From Tubulanus polymorphus (taxonomy: Eukaryota; Nemertea; Palaeonemertea; Tubulaniformes; Tubulanidae): DNA of 64,000 nt. Shown piece after piece: positions 1 to 12,099 of this stretch. The notes under the pieces are model-generated. The model was not told the DNA's origin and made no database searches. It was given only the letters and a program-made list of their open reading frames with translations. The stretch spans positions 126,501-190,500 of the forward strand of contig NC_134032.1 of NCBI RefSeq assembly GCF_964204645.1, written 5' to 3'. Positions within the stretch are counted from its first letter, which is position 1. The number at the start of each line of letters is the position of its first letter. The position numbers were made by a program, and so were the translations under genes.

Positions 1-2394
1 ACCCACCAGGAGAATTAAATATTGAATTGAATACAATTTTCCATTTATATTGGTAACTCTGCATATTTTGTAAACGCGATCAATGAATTGATTTAAAAGT
101 TGATTTGCTTAGATCAACTCGTTGATATCAGGACCTATAAGTTTTTTTCAGTGAGCGCTCAAATAAAAGCTGTTTTCGAACAAGCTGTAACAAATATTTT
201 CTTTTAGCTAATTTTTCTCAATCGACCGGAAATTTGGAGACCAAATCAGCGACCATAGAAATTTTAACGACGCCAGTCGCAGCAAGTCGCACATGTTCTA
301 CTTACTGCGACGCGATCGTCGCAATAGACCTACGGCTACGCGCTCTAGTGACTGGGAGATGCGCGATTTGATCCAGTAATACTGGGATTCGAACCCACAA
401 TAGTTGTGAGATGTGTTTTGAAATAATTTTTTTTGAAGGATTCGTAGAATTTCTTATCATTTGTTTTCAAGCTGCTTTGACCAAAAAGACCAGTTATTTT
501 AGCTCTAAGTCAATGACTATTACTAAATAGCTGTGTTGAAACCCAATTTTCCCTAATAGGCCAGAAATGCGACACTTTTTATCTTTGCGTGGTTTGGTTC
601 CGATTTTAGTTACCACGTGACAATCGCAAGTACGATCGTTTCTTTATATCAGGAAATTTCACAATTTTACCGGCCCCTGCTTTATTGAAATCAAAGTTTT
701 CAGTAACTATGGAAATAAGGGCACTTAGTCATTTGAAAAAAATGGCAAATAAAGATATATAGGTAGTTCTAGTAAAACAAGGACAGACTTCGGGGTTGGG
801 GATCGGTAGTCCAGACCCTGCCTTCAAAATTGAACAATGAAAATGTAGATTAAGATTTGTAAGAATTATGAACTTTTGAATGAGATGAGCAAAAATTCAA
901 GTTGAATTATCGGGAAGAGGATATGAATGTTTATAACTTCACCAGCGCGCATTGTTGCTTTAAATTTATGAATGAGTGATATCATAGAAAAGTTAATTAT
1001 CAGCTGAGTTCATCGATATTTTTACCTTATTTCTATTTTAATCCAATCCAGAGATATGAACGAAATAAGAAAATTAAACTGGGGAAAAAATTGGGACAAG
1101 AATTCAACAATGCGGACCCGGTGGGTACCCAAAAATAGCGCCTGGCAACTGTAAAAAGACTTATCGCGTCGCAACCGACTTACACCCGGCTTAAAATATC
1201 TCAAACTGATTTCATTTTTGTGGTCGGGTCGCGTAGCAACGCCGACCACGATGTTTTAGTGGTTCGACTTCATTTTCCCATTTTTTCTGTTATTTGACAC
1301 AAGATACGTAGCTTTGTAATTAGTTCAGGGAAATTTGTTGCACTTTCCTGGGTTTATTGAAAGAACGAATGAATTTATTTCTAAAAGAAGAAATCGAAGG
1401 AATTCTGTAAAATAATAATTATTTTCCCGCCTGATGTCATATCGGGATATCCCTTGACTTTTGCGCACCGATATGGCTGATCGGCCTTTCTAAAAAAAAG
1501 TAATTCATACTCGTTGAAGTGTGCCGCTACTTATTGTATTGTATATCCCAGGCCTAGAAACATTTTCTTGGTGAAATCTAAATTAACAAAGTATATTTGG
1601 TTTACCTGCGCTAAGACTTAAAACCGGCACTTCTTATGCGCGTAAGCAGCGAAGATTTGTGTTCAGAAAACCGGTTCATCGTGTATCACGTGACTAATAC
1701 AGTTTTCCAATCCTCATTTCAAAAGTTAAGAACTAAATGAAATGAATTGTTGTCATCCGATTTACTCAAACTGAAATTCACAGAAAGATGAGAAAGATTA
1801 ATAAACATCTTGTCCTGTGCTGAAAATTGCATGTTGATGCGCGGCGTAGTTTGCAGTATTTACTGCGGAGCTGTGATGATATCGCCCTCGTTTTAGTAAC
1901 ACGTGAAGCTCACCAAAATCAATGAAGCCGTTTATCTTTAGATTAAGTATAAATTTGTATAAAAAGGTGAAAAATCTGACTTTTTTAAAGGTGACTTTTG
2001 GAAATGTTTTCCTCGTGTAGATTGAAAATAAAGGATTTTTCCACTCGTGTAGATGGGACCTTGAATGTCTCTGATCGAACTTGTTGCTAACCCGACCCCA
2101 CAGAAAGATCCTTTCTGGTGCATATTTTGCCACCGCAATCAATTGCAAAGTTTTAGCTCATGACATGATGTATGATTGTGGTGAGTTTCAGGTTCGTTGG
2201 TTTTTGTTTAAGGTCACCAGGGGGCGTTGAATAGCAGAATAACTCAGTATTTCCTTGGTACCTAGGCATATTTTGTAACTGCGGTCAATTGTACAATTTT
2301 AGCTCATGACATTTTCTATGATTCTATGATTTTCAGGCAAAATCAGCCGCCATAGAAATTCTAAAAAAATCTCAAACTGATTTTATTTTTACAG
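1..2394. other. Upstream region with no recognised gene; degenerate repeats
   Basis: I recognise no coding exon here. Short related motifs recur, such as 'gcatattttg' followed by 'gcgatcaat' or 'gcggtcaattg' (near 61, 2120, 2267), and 'atctcaaactgattt' at about 1197 and 2370, which suggests old duplications around the NLR exon. A tRNA T-arm-like motif (GGGTTCGAATCCC on the minus strand) lies at 384-397 without a convincing A box. 'ccagggggcg' near 2216 resembles a CTCF core. The missing 5' exon(s) of the NLR gene could lie here or left of the window. Confidence 0.4.
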
Positions 2395-5237
2395 ATGTTG
2401 ATCAAGTTCGGAAGAACCTGAAAGAAACGTATAAACGAATGATCGATGTTGAAAATTACAAAGAGGTTTCGTGGAGCGATGAATTCGTCAATTTCAACGA
2501 CTTCTTCGCCCAAGAACACGCGAAAATTCAAGCCCAAAAACGAAACCCGAAGAAAAATGAAGGAAGTGAGGAGCAGTCATTGATTTTACCCGATGATTTC
2601 GGGAAACTTTTCACTTATAAAGAGAGTGATGTGAAACCCGTGTGCCTTGTAGGTGAACCCGGTATGGGTAAAACAACTCAGGTAGTTAATCAAGTGTTGT
2701 CATGGGAGCGATCACCGTTTCTAAAAAGATTTCCTATGTTATTCTATATACCGTTAAATGAACTGCCCGCTGATAACGCGTGTATTTATAAGTACATTTA
2801 CAAAAATCTTTTGAATCGAGTAATCGAAGAGAATCTGCTGATTAGTTTTGAGAGATTCTTACGGGAAAATGCAGAAAAATCGATATTTTTTCTAGACGGC
2901 TTCGACGAGTTAAAAAGCGATAAAGCGAAGAAAGACATCGTAGGCGTGACCAATGAATTACCGAAAGCGCATATCGTCATAACAACACGTGAGTCCGGGG
3001 GCAGCATGATCGTCACTGATCCCAAATTCACTGTTGTATCGATATCCGGCTTCAAACGGGAAGAAGTCATCGATATTATGAAGAGAAAATTCCCCGAGCG
3101 CGATGCAAAACAGCTATTCAACAAGCTTAGATACGCAGCGTCACCTTTATTTAAAAGTATCTACTACAACCCGCTGATACTACATATGTTTTGTTTTCTG
3201 TATATGGACGAGGAAGAAATTACGATACCATCAAAACTCACCGATATCTACATCGATTTGACATGTTTTCTGATCAGTAAACGCGAGGGCCTCGAGTTGT
3301 CGAAGGAATGTTTTTTCCGCAATATCGAAAATTCTAAAGCGCTTAAAGAAATTTGTCAAGTCGCGTATGAGACGCTCATCGAGCATCAAAACAGCTTCAC
3401 CGAAAGTCGTCTTGAACTCGACGAATCGAAAAGGACGGCTTTGACGTGCAAAGAGATGTCGCCGCGACGGAAATCAGACTGCTCCGTCCAGCTGCGGTTC
3501 ATACACAAATCTGTGCACGAATTTCTGGCGGCGGTACACTCGGTCGTACAATTCAACAACAGTAATGAAATACCCTGGAAAACACCCTGGAATAAATGCG
3601 CGTTTGAACAACTACAGGACGAACTTGTGAAATATGGTGAATTATACCCGAGATTCATGGCAGGGCTGCTGTATCGTTACAAGTTTAACCGCGGCCTCGG
3701 TGAACTTTTCAAGACTTTAATAGATGAACATTTAAAAGCAGTCACAATAATGGATGAGTACCAGTCCTTGGTTACGGTTACTAGGGAATCGGCAGATATG
3801 CCGCTCATCCCCGATTACGAACGCTACATCGAACTCCGATCCGAAAGAACTGTTTTATCTGATCAGTTGTCAATCTGCATGGATGAAGCCGACTGGCCGG
3901 ACGACGCCATTAGTGAAATAGTTCCCTACATGCAGAAAATGTTGTTCGTATCTGCATTTTATAGCAGATCGTGGATAAACATGCTCGCAAAAATACTCGA
4001 ACACAAACAATGTCAGATCGAGCTAGTTTACATACTGGGTATTCACGAACTGAAACCCGACGAATACCGCCGCGTATTAGAAACAGCCATAACGAGTAAC
4101 ACTAGTCTTCACGGTATGATATTAGATACACGCGGGTCATCAATACCCGATCAGTTCTTGACTATGTGTAAGAAAAGCTACAGTATAAACTGGTTTGTGT
4201 GGCGAGATAGAATCGACAACACTGGTGAATGTTACAAGAAACTCAATAATGAATGGATTATTACAAGTCACGAGATTAGATCTAAAGATGACGCGCGGTT
4301 GATCAGTGTTGATACTAACACACACAATACAGTGGAGAGTCTGATTATTAATACTGTTGTTAGTGCGGAACGTTTTGGTTATATTTTAGTCAATATTCAC
4401 AAATCGTATCCATCCATAAAACATCTATATCTCAGATCGTGGCCTCAATATCAGCTCGATAGAAATACAATCGGAGGGCTGATAAACATCATTCCGAGTT
4501 TGAAAACCTTATGTCTTGGTGGAGTAATATTCGATAATGATTTGATCGGTTCGGAGGAATTGAATGATTTAAACAACACGTTAAAATCGTCAGACATCGA
4601 AACAATTCAGCTCGGAGTGTACGGACTGCGCGAACTGCGCGAACAGCTCGGACTGCTCGGACTAACGACAGATGAATGTGCAGCAATCAGTGATAATGTC
4701 GGTTCAATGCAGAAACTAAAACGTCTTTTCATTTACGGATTTAATTTACAAAAACACCGCGTTCTAGATCACCTGCCGCGGCTGACTGTATTAGAAATAG
4801 AGTTGCAGTCAGAAGCTGATGTTGACGCACTTGTTCGGTATCTATCAACAGATGCGGTAAATCAGCTGATACAAGTCAGTATTGATAGCCGTCTCGATAG
4901 ACCGGAACAGAACAATCGCATCTTTAAACAACTAAAACACGTCTCATCAATTCGTTATTTAAAGTTTCACAGTTCACTCACGCGGATTAATACACAGCAC
5001 GATATCGATTTATTCGTCAAATTAATCGTCGAATTAATCGATAATCTTCCGCATCTTTCTGACCTGTTTATCTACTGCTGCAGCACCGACCACTATACGA
5101 CGAGAGATTACTTCATATCAGAACTTAAAAAACTCAATAAAAGACTGAGAGTAGAAATAGGGGTTTACTACCCAGCATCTGTATTATCAGATTCATCAGA
5201 TATATCATCGATATCGGAGCTCAGTGACGCAAATTAA
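2395..5237 (+). CDS. NACHT-LRR (NLR-type) receptor, terminal large exon
   Basis: This is an NLR-type STAND NTPase, the class used as cytosolic innate-immune sensors. Counting from the in-frame ATG at 2439 (932 codons), Walker A GEPGMGKTT is at residues 72-80 and Walker B SIFFLDGFDEL at 148-158, followed by NACHT-associated helices. About seven leucine-rich segments run from residue 660 to 880 (for example IKHLYL, LKTLCL, LKRLFI, LTVLEI, LSDLFI). The open frame continues upstream of that ATG through VDQVRKNLKETYKR to a clean acceptor (ttttattttt-acag) ending at 2394. I therefore call 2395-5237 as an exon, probably the last. It enters with two bases of a split codon, and the N-terminal effector domain (DEATH, CARD or other) would be on an unseen exon. 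The stop is at 5235-5237. A start at 2439 remains possible if the acceptor is not used. Family assignment is firm; ligand and effector are unknown. Confidence 0.9.
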
Positions 5238-5605
5238 GTAGATTCAACGATTTATAAGATTCAATCGACTAACGCGCATTTTGTAAAACGTCACTTCCTA
5301 GAAACACAACAGAAACTGAACTGATATTAAACCGCAGTTTATCCTAGAGCTTATCTTCTGAATTGTGGGTTGTTATGTATGGCATGTTACAGCTTGGCAG
5401 CCCGCATGTCGGGTAGTTCAGTGGACTTCCCTGAACACGAAAATGACCGCTGCCCAATTTTCATTGTTACCGTCGTTGCCATAGCAACCGTTTTGTATCC
5501 AAATTTCCAAAAAGTGACCATATGGTCATTGGGGCCTAGATTTTGGAATTCACATTATATATGTGTGAAATCTTATTGTCGGAAATTGAAGTAAACTTTA
5601 CACGC
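5238..5605. other. Probable 3' flank of the NLR gene
   Basis: No gene recognised. An ATTAAA-type hexamer near 5323 could serve as a polyadenylation signal for the NLR exon, but this is not decisive. Confidence 0.3.
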
Positions 5606-6050
5606 GGTATCAGATTATCTCGGAAAAAAATCTGAATTTGTTGAGATTTATTGCCATGGCAACCGCAAATCTTTGATTTTCTCATTTTGTGTGTGTGTTT
5701 TCGGCAAATATAGTTGTTGCATATATTTGAGTTGCCTCACAGGTTTTAAACCATCTTTTTCTTAAAACGTCTTCTCCACATTATTTGGTACATTTTGAAT
5801 ATAACATCGAACATGACTAATATACCGTAGTTGAGATGGGAGGTAAAATTGATCCAAAGATTTTACCTCCTACTGTAGGATCATTAAAACCACACGTCTG
5901 AAGGGCGCAACTGCAAACATTGATTTGGACAGCACAAGTATTCAAGCCCGAATTCCATGATCCACAGTTATATTTCCCGAATGAGAAAATCAAACATTTT
6001 GCGGTCGCCATGGCAATAAATCTCAACAAATGCAGATAATCTGATATTCA
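5606..6050. mobile_element. Foldback/MITE-like element with ~80 bp inverted arms
   Basis: The left arm (about 5606-5689) and right arm (about 5974-6050) are inverted copies. Both contain the pattern gatttattgccatggc, a block ending ttgattttctcatt, and an outer atcagattatct. The ~280 bp between contain a further small hairpin (gggaggtaaaat / attttacctcct, 5838-5875). There is no transposase frame, so this is a non-autonomous foldback element. Confidence 0.75.
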
Positions 6051-6395
6051 CCATTTTTATCTTGCTCGCTGTAGTCAATTGTTTATATAATTGTGTATTT
6101 CGTGTCTATTTTATTGTTAACCAATGTTTATTCACTGTACGGGACAGAGAAGGTCTCAACCTAGCTATCCAAGACCAATCTTTGGGCATTTTTGGGTAGA
6201 GCTTGGCACCCGGGCTTAAATGAAAGGTGAGACTCCCCCCACCCCCTGAAACACCTGTCTGCCACTATGTGATTTTTCACTTTCGGCCTATAGGGGGCGC
6301 TAAATACGAGGTATTCGTTAGGAAGGAAAATCGTCAAATATATTGCAAATTAACCTTAAAAGGTTGTTAACCTTTTGCACGTCAGCAGAGTATGG

Positions 6396-6399
<4 letters not shown>

Positions 6400-6441
<42 letters not shown>
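6400..6441. repeat. (TA)n microsatellite
   Basis: About 20 uninterrupted TA dinucleotides in intergenic DNA. Confidence 0.95.
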
Positions 6442-6443
<2 letters not shown>

Positions 6444-7344
6444 AACGTTTAAAATCATATATTGTTGGCTGCTGCCTAGCAACCTAATTTGGGCGTTGTT
6501 CACAGGGCTGAAAATTTCTGTTAATGCAAAGACACGGGAATTATATTAATCAGTTTTAGTTAACTAAATAATAACATAATTCATTTATTGCCCGTGTTTC
6601 ATATGACGAATCATAATGACCATCATTGTTGAAACGTCGTTGCTATGACACCATAGATTTAGATTCAATTAATGGATAAATGGATAACCGACTTTCCTGT
6701 TGCTGTGGGACATCAACATCAAACAAACTCCGTTACCATGGAAGCACATACTGTTAAAGGTTGTACTCCAACATTGTTGACTGTCTCCATGGTAACCAAG
6801 GCGGAAAATGCCTATGAAATTATTTTGGTTACAGTCCGATCTCGAGTTGTCGCAGAAAAGTGATACTGGTATCGATTGCTATGTTTTCCGGGTCGCTCTA
6901 CCCGTTTTTGGGCAGAGAAAAAGCTACAACTTAAATAAAATGAAAATCTAGTAGTCCGACCACTAATAAATAGTTCTAGAATCATCATATCCCGTATAAA
7001 TCCATTGTATTTTGATGAAATGAGCATGACTTCATTTGCAGCTAATGATTCAAATTTAGGTTTGCTCAATGACAATAACGACAATAATGGGTGTTATTTT
7101 AAAATCATGTCTCAGATCTTTGCCATGGATGAAACAATGCAGCTGAATGGAGTCAGTTAAGAGGAAAAGGGTGTTTGATGGTGGAGAGTGTTGTTTGTTT
7201 TGTGAAAAGAAGGGTACGGAAAAGTTGTTACTTGGAAAAGATGGTGCCCTTAAGCCCAATATATTCTGCTGAAAATAAAGACTGTGTCATCTAGTTTATA
7301 CAGATTGTTGTGTGGTGTTTATTTGGAGCTGGGCATTTTTCATT

Positions 7345-7484
7345 ATGAGGATAATGGACCACAAGTTTCCATTTCTATGGACTGGGCCCGGTCTAATCTT
7401 ACACAAGTTTCCATTTCTATATGGACTGGGCCCGGTCTAATCTTACACAAGTTTCCATTTCTATATGGACTGGGCCCGGTCTAA
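7345..7484. repeat. ~43 bp tandem repeat, 3 units
   Basis: Three units built around 'acaagtttccatttctat' followed by 'ggactgggcccggtctaa'. The array abuts the next, unrelated tandem repeat directly. Confidence 0.85.
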
Positions 7485-7650
7485 GAGACGACACAACTGT
7501 GATCCGGGTCGCGACTAAGAGACGACACAACTGTGATCCGGGTCGCGACTAAGAGACGACACAACTGTGATCCGGGTCGCGACTAAGAGACGACACAACT
7601 GTGATCCGGGTCGCGACTAAGAGACGACACAACTATGATCCGGGTCGCGA
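7481..7650. repeat. 34 bp tandem repeat, 5 units
   Basis: Five 34-bp units (ctaagagacgacacaactgt then gatccgggtcgcga). They are nearly identical, with one G-to-A change in the last unit, indicating recent expansion. Confidence 0.95.
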
Positions 7651-8330
7651 CTAAGATGATCACTGTGAGTATTGATAGCCTTCTCCCAAAAACCGTTTTA
7701 ACCAACTTTTAACGACGCATTTCAAATCATTCACAATTTTCATTTTGAAAAAACCAATTTCATTTTTCCTCGCAACGATAGAATTAAACAGATTTTAAAA
7801 TATTCGGGTAACTGCGATAAACTATTATTAGACATCCATTTTTACTAATATTTACCGCTGCTATTGCCCTTAGTTTGCTCCTCATATTAGAATTCCACTT
7901 GGGCCGATCTCAATCCCTCTAATCGGTCAGAAAATTATATGTAATTATGTAATAAATATATCTAATTCCTCCTTTTCTATCGGAATTTTTTGAAGCATCG
8001 ATTGCGTTATCAAATATTCTAAAAAGTAAGTCCCACCATTTATATTGGAAATTATAAAAACAAAACTACCATCATTTTTGAATACTAAGTTGTTTAATGA
8101 ACAACTTAAATCTAGCAAACAAAATCATCTCGAGGATTTTTTGCTAAATAAAAGTTAAGTGAATATTTCAATCGCTTGATGTTTACGTCATACGGTCTAC
8201 TTCTGTTTTATAAAAGTCGAACAAGTTTATCTTGCTTGTGAAATATCAAAAAGTTATGATCTTTCTGATTTCAACAATTTCTAATCAGACCCGATCGCCC
8301 CCGGTAATAAATTACGCCTTCTTCACCAAA
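7651..8330. other. Intergenic, nothing recognised
   Basis: AT-rich sequence with no convincing open frame, RNA gene or repeat structure. Confidence 0.4.
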
Positions 8331-8415
8331 AGGACACGCTGGGAAGAACAGAAATAACCCTGAAATCTCCCTAACCCTAGCTCTGGTAACCCTAACCCTA
8401 GTTCGACCCTAACCC

Positions 8416-8482
8416 TAGCAGGACTCGAACCCGCGATCCTCAGTATACCAGCCGAGCATGTTGACCACTGGACCATAGATCA
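8416..8482 (-). repeat. tRNA-derived fragment (SINE head or tRNA pseudogene)
   Basis: On the minus strand an A-box-like segment (tggtccagtggtca), an anticodon-arm-like hairpin (ctcgg/ctgag with an 8-nt loop) and a clear B box (GGTTCGAGTCC) are in tRNA order and spacing. The 8-nt anticodon loop and poor acceptor pairing argue against a functional tRNA. It is embedded in TTAGGG-like repeats (ccctaaccctag at 8370-8417), as expected for a SINE head or a fossil copy. Confidence 0.5.
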
Positions 8483-8504
8483 GTAGTTGGTCTGGTTAGT
8501 GTGG

Positions 8505-8635
8505 TGACCGGCGATCAGTCAGGTGCGGTGACTGGCGACCAGTCAGGTGTGGTGACCAGTGACCAGTCAGGTGCGGTGACCAGTGACCAGTCAGGTGTGG
8601 TGACCAGTGACCAGTCAGATGTGGTGACTCTTCAC
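8505..8635. repeat. ~27 bp minisatellite (gaccagtgaccagtcaggtg)
   Basis: About five units of a ggtgac(c)agtgaccagtcaggtg motif directly next to the tRNA-derived fragment. Unit variants alternate tgcggtgac and tgtggtgac. Confidence 0.85.
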
Positions 8636-8639
8636 TGAC

Positions 8640-10285
8640 TACCCGCTATTATTCTCTGATTACAACAGTTTCTAATCAGACCTGATCTAAATTGCCGCCG
8701 CCAGAAATAGATTAAAAACTTTCTCTTCTATCGACGCTATCAAGAATTATCAGCTGAATATGTTCTATTTTGTCAACATTGTTGCACCGCGTCTTACCTA
8801 CAGCGCCTCCTAGTGGAGGAGGAGAATATCCATCCTATAACCTATAAACATCCGCCATCTTACGAGGAAGCAATGAGTAGCATGTGAACTCTTCACAGAC
8901 ACCAAAACCTGAAAGAAGTGAAATTAAATTTCATTTTGATAAGTCGTTACATTTACATCGAAGCCTTAGTTTGTTTCAGGCCTATTTCTAATTCAGCTAC
9001 GTAATTTGAAATGGTCGTCTGGTTGAGTTTATCGTCACAACTATAACGAATTCAAACAGTGAATTTTAAAACTTTGAAATTTAATTTTATCGACAACGAG
9101 AAGGTTGTGAAATTGGAGGAACTGACCTCGCGAAATTACAATACACAGAGACCTACCTAGAATCGGCGTGAGGAAAATAAAACAGCACGAAATGACTTCA
9201 AAACGATGACTTTAAAAGTTCGTAGCCGCATCCAACATTTATAATCTACATATAGAATAATTGTAATAAATTGTTGAATCTGATTCTGTTTTATGTAATG
9301 AATTTCGATGTTTGCAATAAAACACTGATGTTCAATGGTACAAAAACAACCGCTTCTATTACGAGATTAATTTGAGAGGAGACCTCAAAATAACAAGGTG
9401 TGAATGATTTAAATATAATAATTATTCAATGATTTGAATCATCAATTAAAAAAACCGCGTCTCCTAAAAATATACGCGAGAAATATCGACATCAAAAACA
9501 GCGCGACCAAAATCAGTAAATTAATTCAACCAAATAAACCAGAAACCCAGGTCCCACAGGAATAGGACCCGACCGGGTGGGGTGAGGTGGGTGCTGTCTG
9601 AACCTGAAACCAGTTGTACGTAAGTAAATGTCATTTGTATTTTATAAGAAGTAGAGTTCAACAGTTCAACTCTTCATCTTAATCAAATCACACTTAACTC
9701 ACAAACTGTCAAACATTTTCAATCAAGTACAATTGTAAATAAATGCAACTTTAATTGTCAAAAAGTTCCACTTGAAATAACAACTGTATTTTATATAAAC
9801 AGCTGAAATTATGTTCTAATTCACAGATTTATCAACTAACTATTCTAACCTAACCTATATATTCGGCCTACCTATTCGGGCTCGGGTTTAGGGGTAGGGC
9901 GGGGGATACTGAAATAGAGACATGTTATACAGGTCACACCGGAATTCTTCAGTCACTCTGTCATCATCATTCAACTTCATTTTCAATCTTCTGTGACTAG
10001 GGGGGTCTTGTTCTTCACACTGAAACAGAACATACAGGCCGCACCTGAATCAGGCCACTCTGTTGTGTGCTGGGGGTGAAGACACGTACTCTGTGGCCTA
10101 GTCTTCTGGGGTCTTGTCTCAGCGATGACCCTGAAATTGTCATTTTTATTTCAACTAAACGTTTTTACATGAAAGTCGTTTTCTTATAAAACAAAAGATT
10201 AGAAAAAAACGGAAATTCTGAAATAAAAGGAAAACACCTGAAAATAGAGAGAAACCCTGGAAATAGAAGCGTAAAATACAGGATC
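8640..10285. other. Intergenic, no recognised gene
   Basis: No protein family recognised. On the minus strand a good acceptor (ttctttcag at about 8912-8920) precedes an unidentified frame, and an AATAAA lies near 9317 on the plus strand; neither could be tied to a gene. Confidence 0.3.
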
Positions 10286-10670
10286 CTAAAATAAATATAT
10301 TAGGCATCGAAATAAACAAACAGCTTTCTCTATCTGCAAGACCAGAGACCCAGAGACCCCACAGGACCCTGATACAAATATCACCCAAATTCCTTTACTT
10401 AAACTTACACATTTCGTTGGAAATTGTACTAATTTTCATGCCTTTCTAAAAACTTACTAACTCACAGAGTAAGTTCCTAATAACTAACTTAACCTATAAA
10501 ACATAATTTCAGCTGTTAATGTTTTTCTAACTCACAGTTTATCCAATCCTGTGTGTGTAATGTATGAATCCAGGGATCCTCAGAATTATAGTCGGTTTTT
10601 ATCCTCGTGTTTTTGATAAAAGTTCACAGTTTATTATGAGCGCAGTTTGTTGTAATATCGCAATAATCCT
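10286..10670. repeat. Copy A of a dispersed tandem duplication
   Basis: This block is a near copy of 11432-11800. It begins around 'aaataaatatattaggcatc', continues through 'caagaccagagacccagaga' and 'taactcacagagtaagttcc', and extends past 'tgtgtgtaatgtatgaatcc' into a 'tttttgataaaagttca' block. Together with similarity between 11220-11340 and 12313-12430 it implies duplication of a locus of roughly 1.1 kb. Confidence 0.85.
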
Positions 10671-11431
10671 GATTTAATTGAACTCCGATTGAATCGATTC
10701 CAAGTTCCGTGAAGCCTGAAAAATAAAACAAAGAAGAAATTCAAACATCCATAGTCGAAATACCGATAAATTCATTTCCAGGGCAAAATCCCCTCACAGC
10801 TTCGCGCCTCACTGCACTCGCTTTACGGGGGGGGGGGGTGCCCCTTGTAATCGAAAAGGTACCCCACGTATGTTGCCCCCCCCCCCTGCAAATTATCCCT
10901 CCATCTACCCTTGTATCTGAATAGTCTATAAGTAACGAGTAGAAGTTTATATGCCGTTTACATTGCTGGGTTTCACACGTGTGAAAATCAACTCACTTTT
11001 TCACGTAAATATCTAGAAATTTGCGATGCGGAAATCTCGACAAACTCACCTAACAATCGCGTTCATCTTATCCGTATCAGTTTTTTCGTTTCTGAATTGT
11101 TTTTTTATCGTTTAATTTCGTGTTTTATGATGTAAATTAAACCGCGATTGTGACGGATTCTAATGAAGCGGGTTTCTTGCTCGCTTTGCACTCGGCTCGT
11201 GCGCGGCTGGTCATCGCGGCCGGCGATTGGCCGCATAATTGATGCGGGCGCAATAAGTAATTCTGATTGGTCAAGTGGCGCGCATAGCTAATGATGACCT
11301 GAACTGGACAGAACCGGTTTCGGTGACCCTGATGATGATACATGTACAACTGAATTCTATATTGCGCAATACAGCCAGGCTAACTGTTATTTATCTATTT
11401 GACCGACAGAGACATTAGTGAAACCGTTAGT

Positions 11432-11800
11432 GAAAATAAATATATTAGGCATCGAAATAAACAAACTGCTTTCTCTATCTGCAAGACCAGAGACCCAGAG
11501 ACTCCACAGGACCCTGACGCAAATAGCACCCAAATTCCTTTACTTAAACTTACACATTTCGTTGGAAATTGTACTAATTTTTATGCATTTCTATAACTTA
11601 CTAACTCACCGAGTAAGTTCCTAATAACTAACTAAACCTATAAAACATAATTTCAGCTGTTAATGTTTTTCTAACTCACAGTTTATCCAATCCTGTGTGT
11701 GTAATGTATGAATCCAATGATAATCTTTGAGTCATTTTGAATCCTTGTGTTTTTTGATAAAAGTTCAGTTTATTGAGCACAGTTTATATCAATCCGGAAC
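11432..11800. repeat. Copy B of a dispersed tandem duplication
   Basis: This is the partner of 10286-10670, about 1.15 kb downstream in the same orientation. The copies differ by scattered substitutions and small indels. The segments between are less similar, but both copies carry CCAAT boxes (read on the minus strand) and a gaaaccggtttcg motif at the distal end (11311 and 12407). Confidence 0.85.
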
Positions 11801-12099
11801 TAGTTTGAGCGCGATTTCATTCCAAATAAATCCTGAACAAGAAGACAATTCGAATTCCATTGAATTTCCAGTAACGGCTCACTTTTTGAGAACGGTTTAT
11901 CTTTCGTTTCAGCGAGATAACATTCAGAATAAATCCTAATATGTTCACAAGAGGTGTCTAATTGTTTACGGGAGACAGTTTGAGCACCTCTGTCCAGACT
12001 GGTAAACCATACACCATCGCGATAACCTCCAGGTGCGAACATATACAAGACACCCAGATGTAATAATCTGCGCGAACGACAAGAATTGTCGAACACAAT

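Noticed and set aside
381-398. tRNA gene on the minus strand
   Set aside because: Only a T-arm-like motif is present; no A box or acceptor stem at proper distance.
11800-12096. 98-codon minus-strand frame starting MFDNSCRSRRLLHLGVLYMF
   Set aside because: Overlaps duplication copy B, matches no family I recognise, and has no counterpart in copy A.
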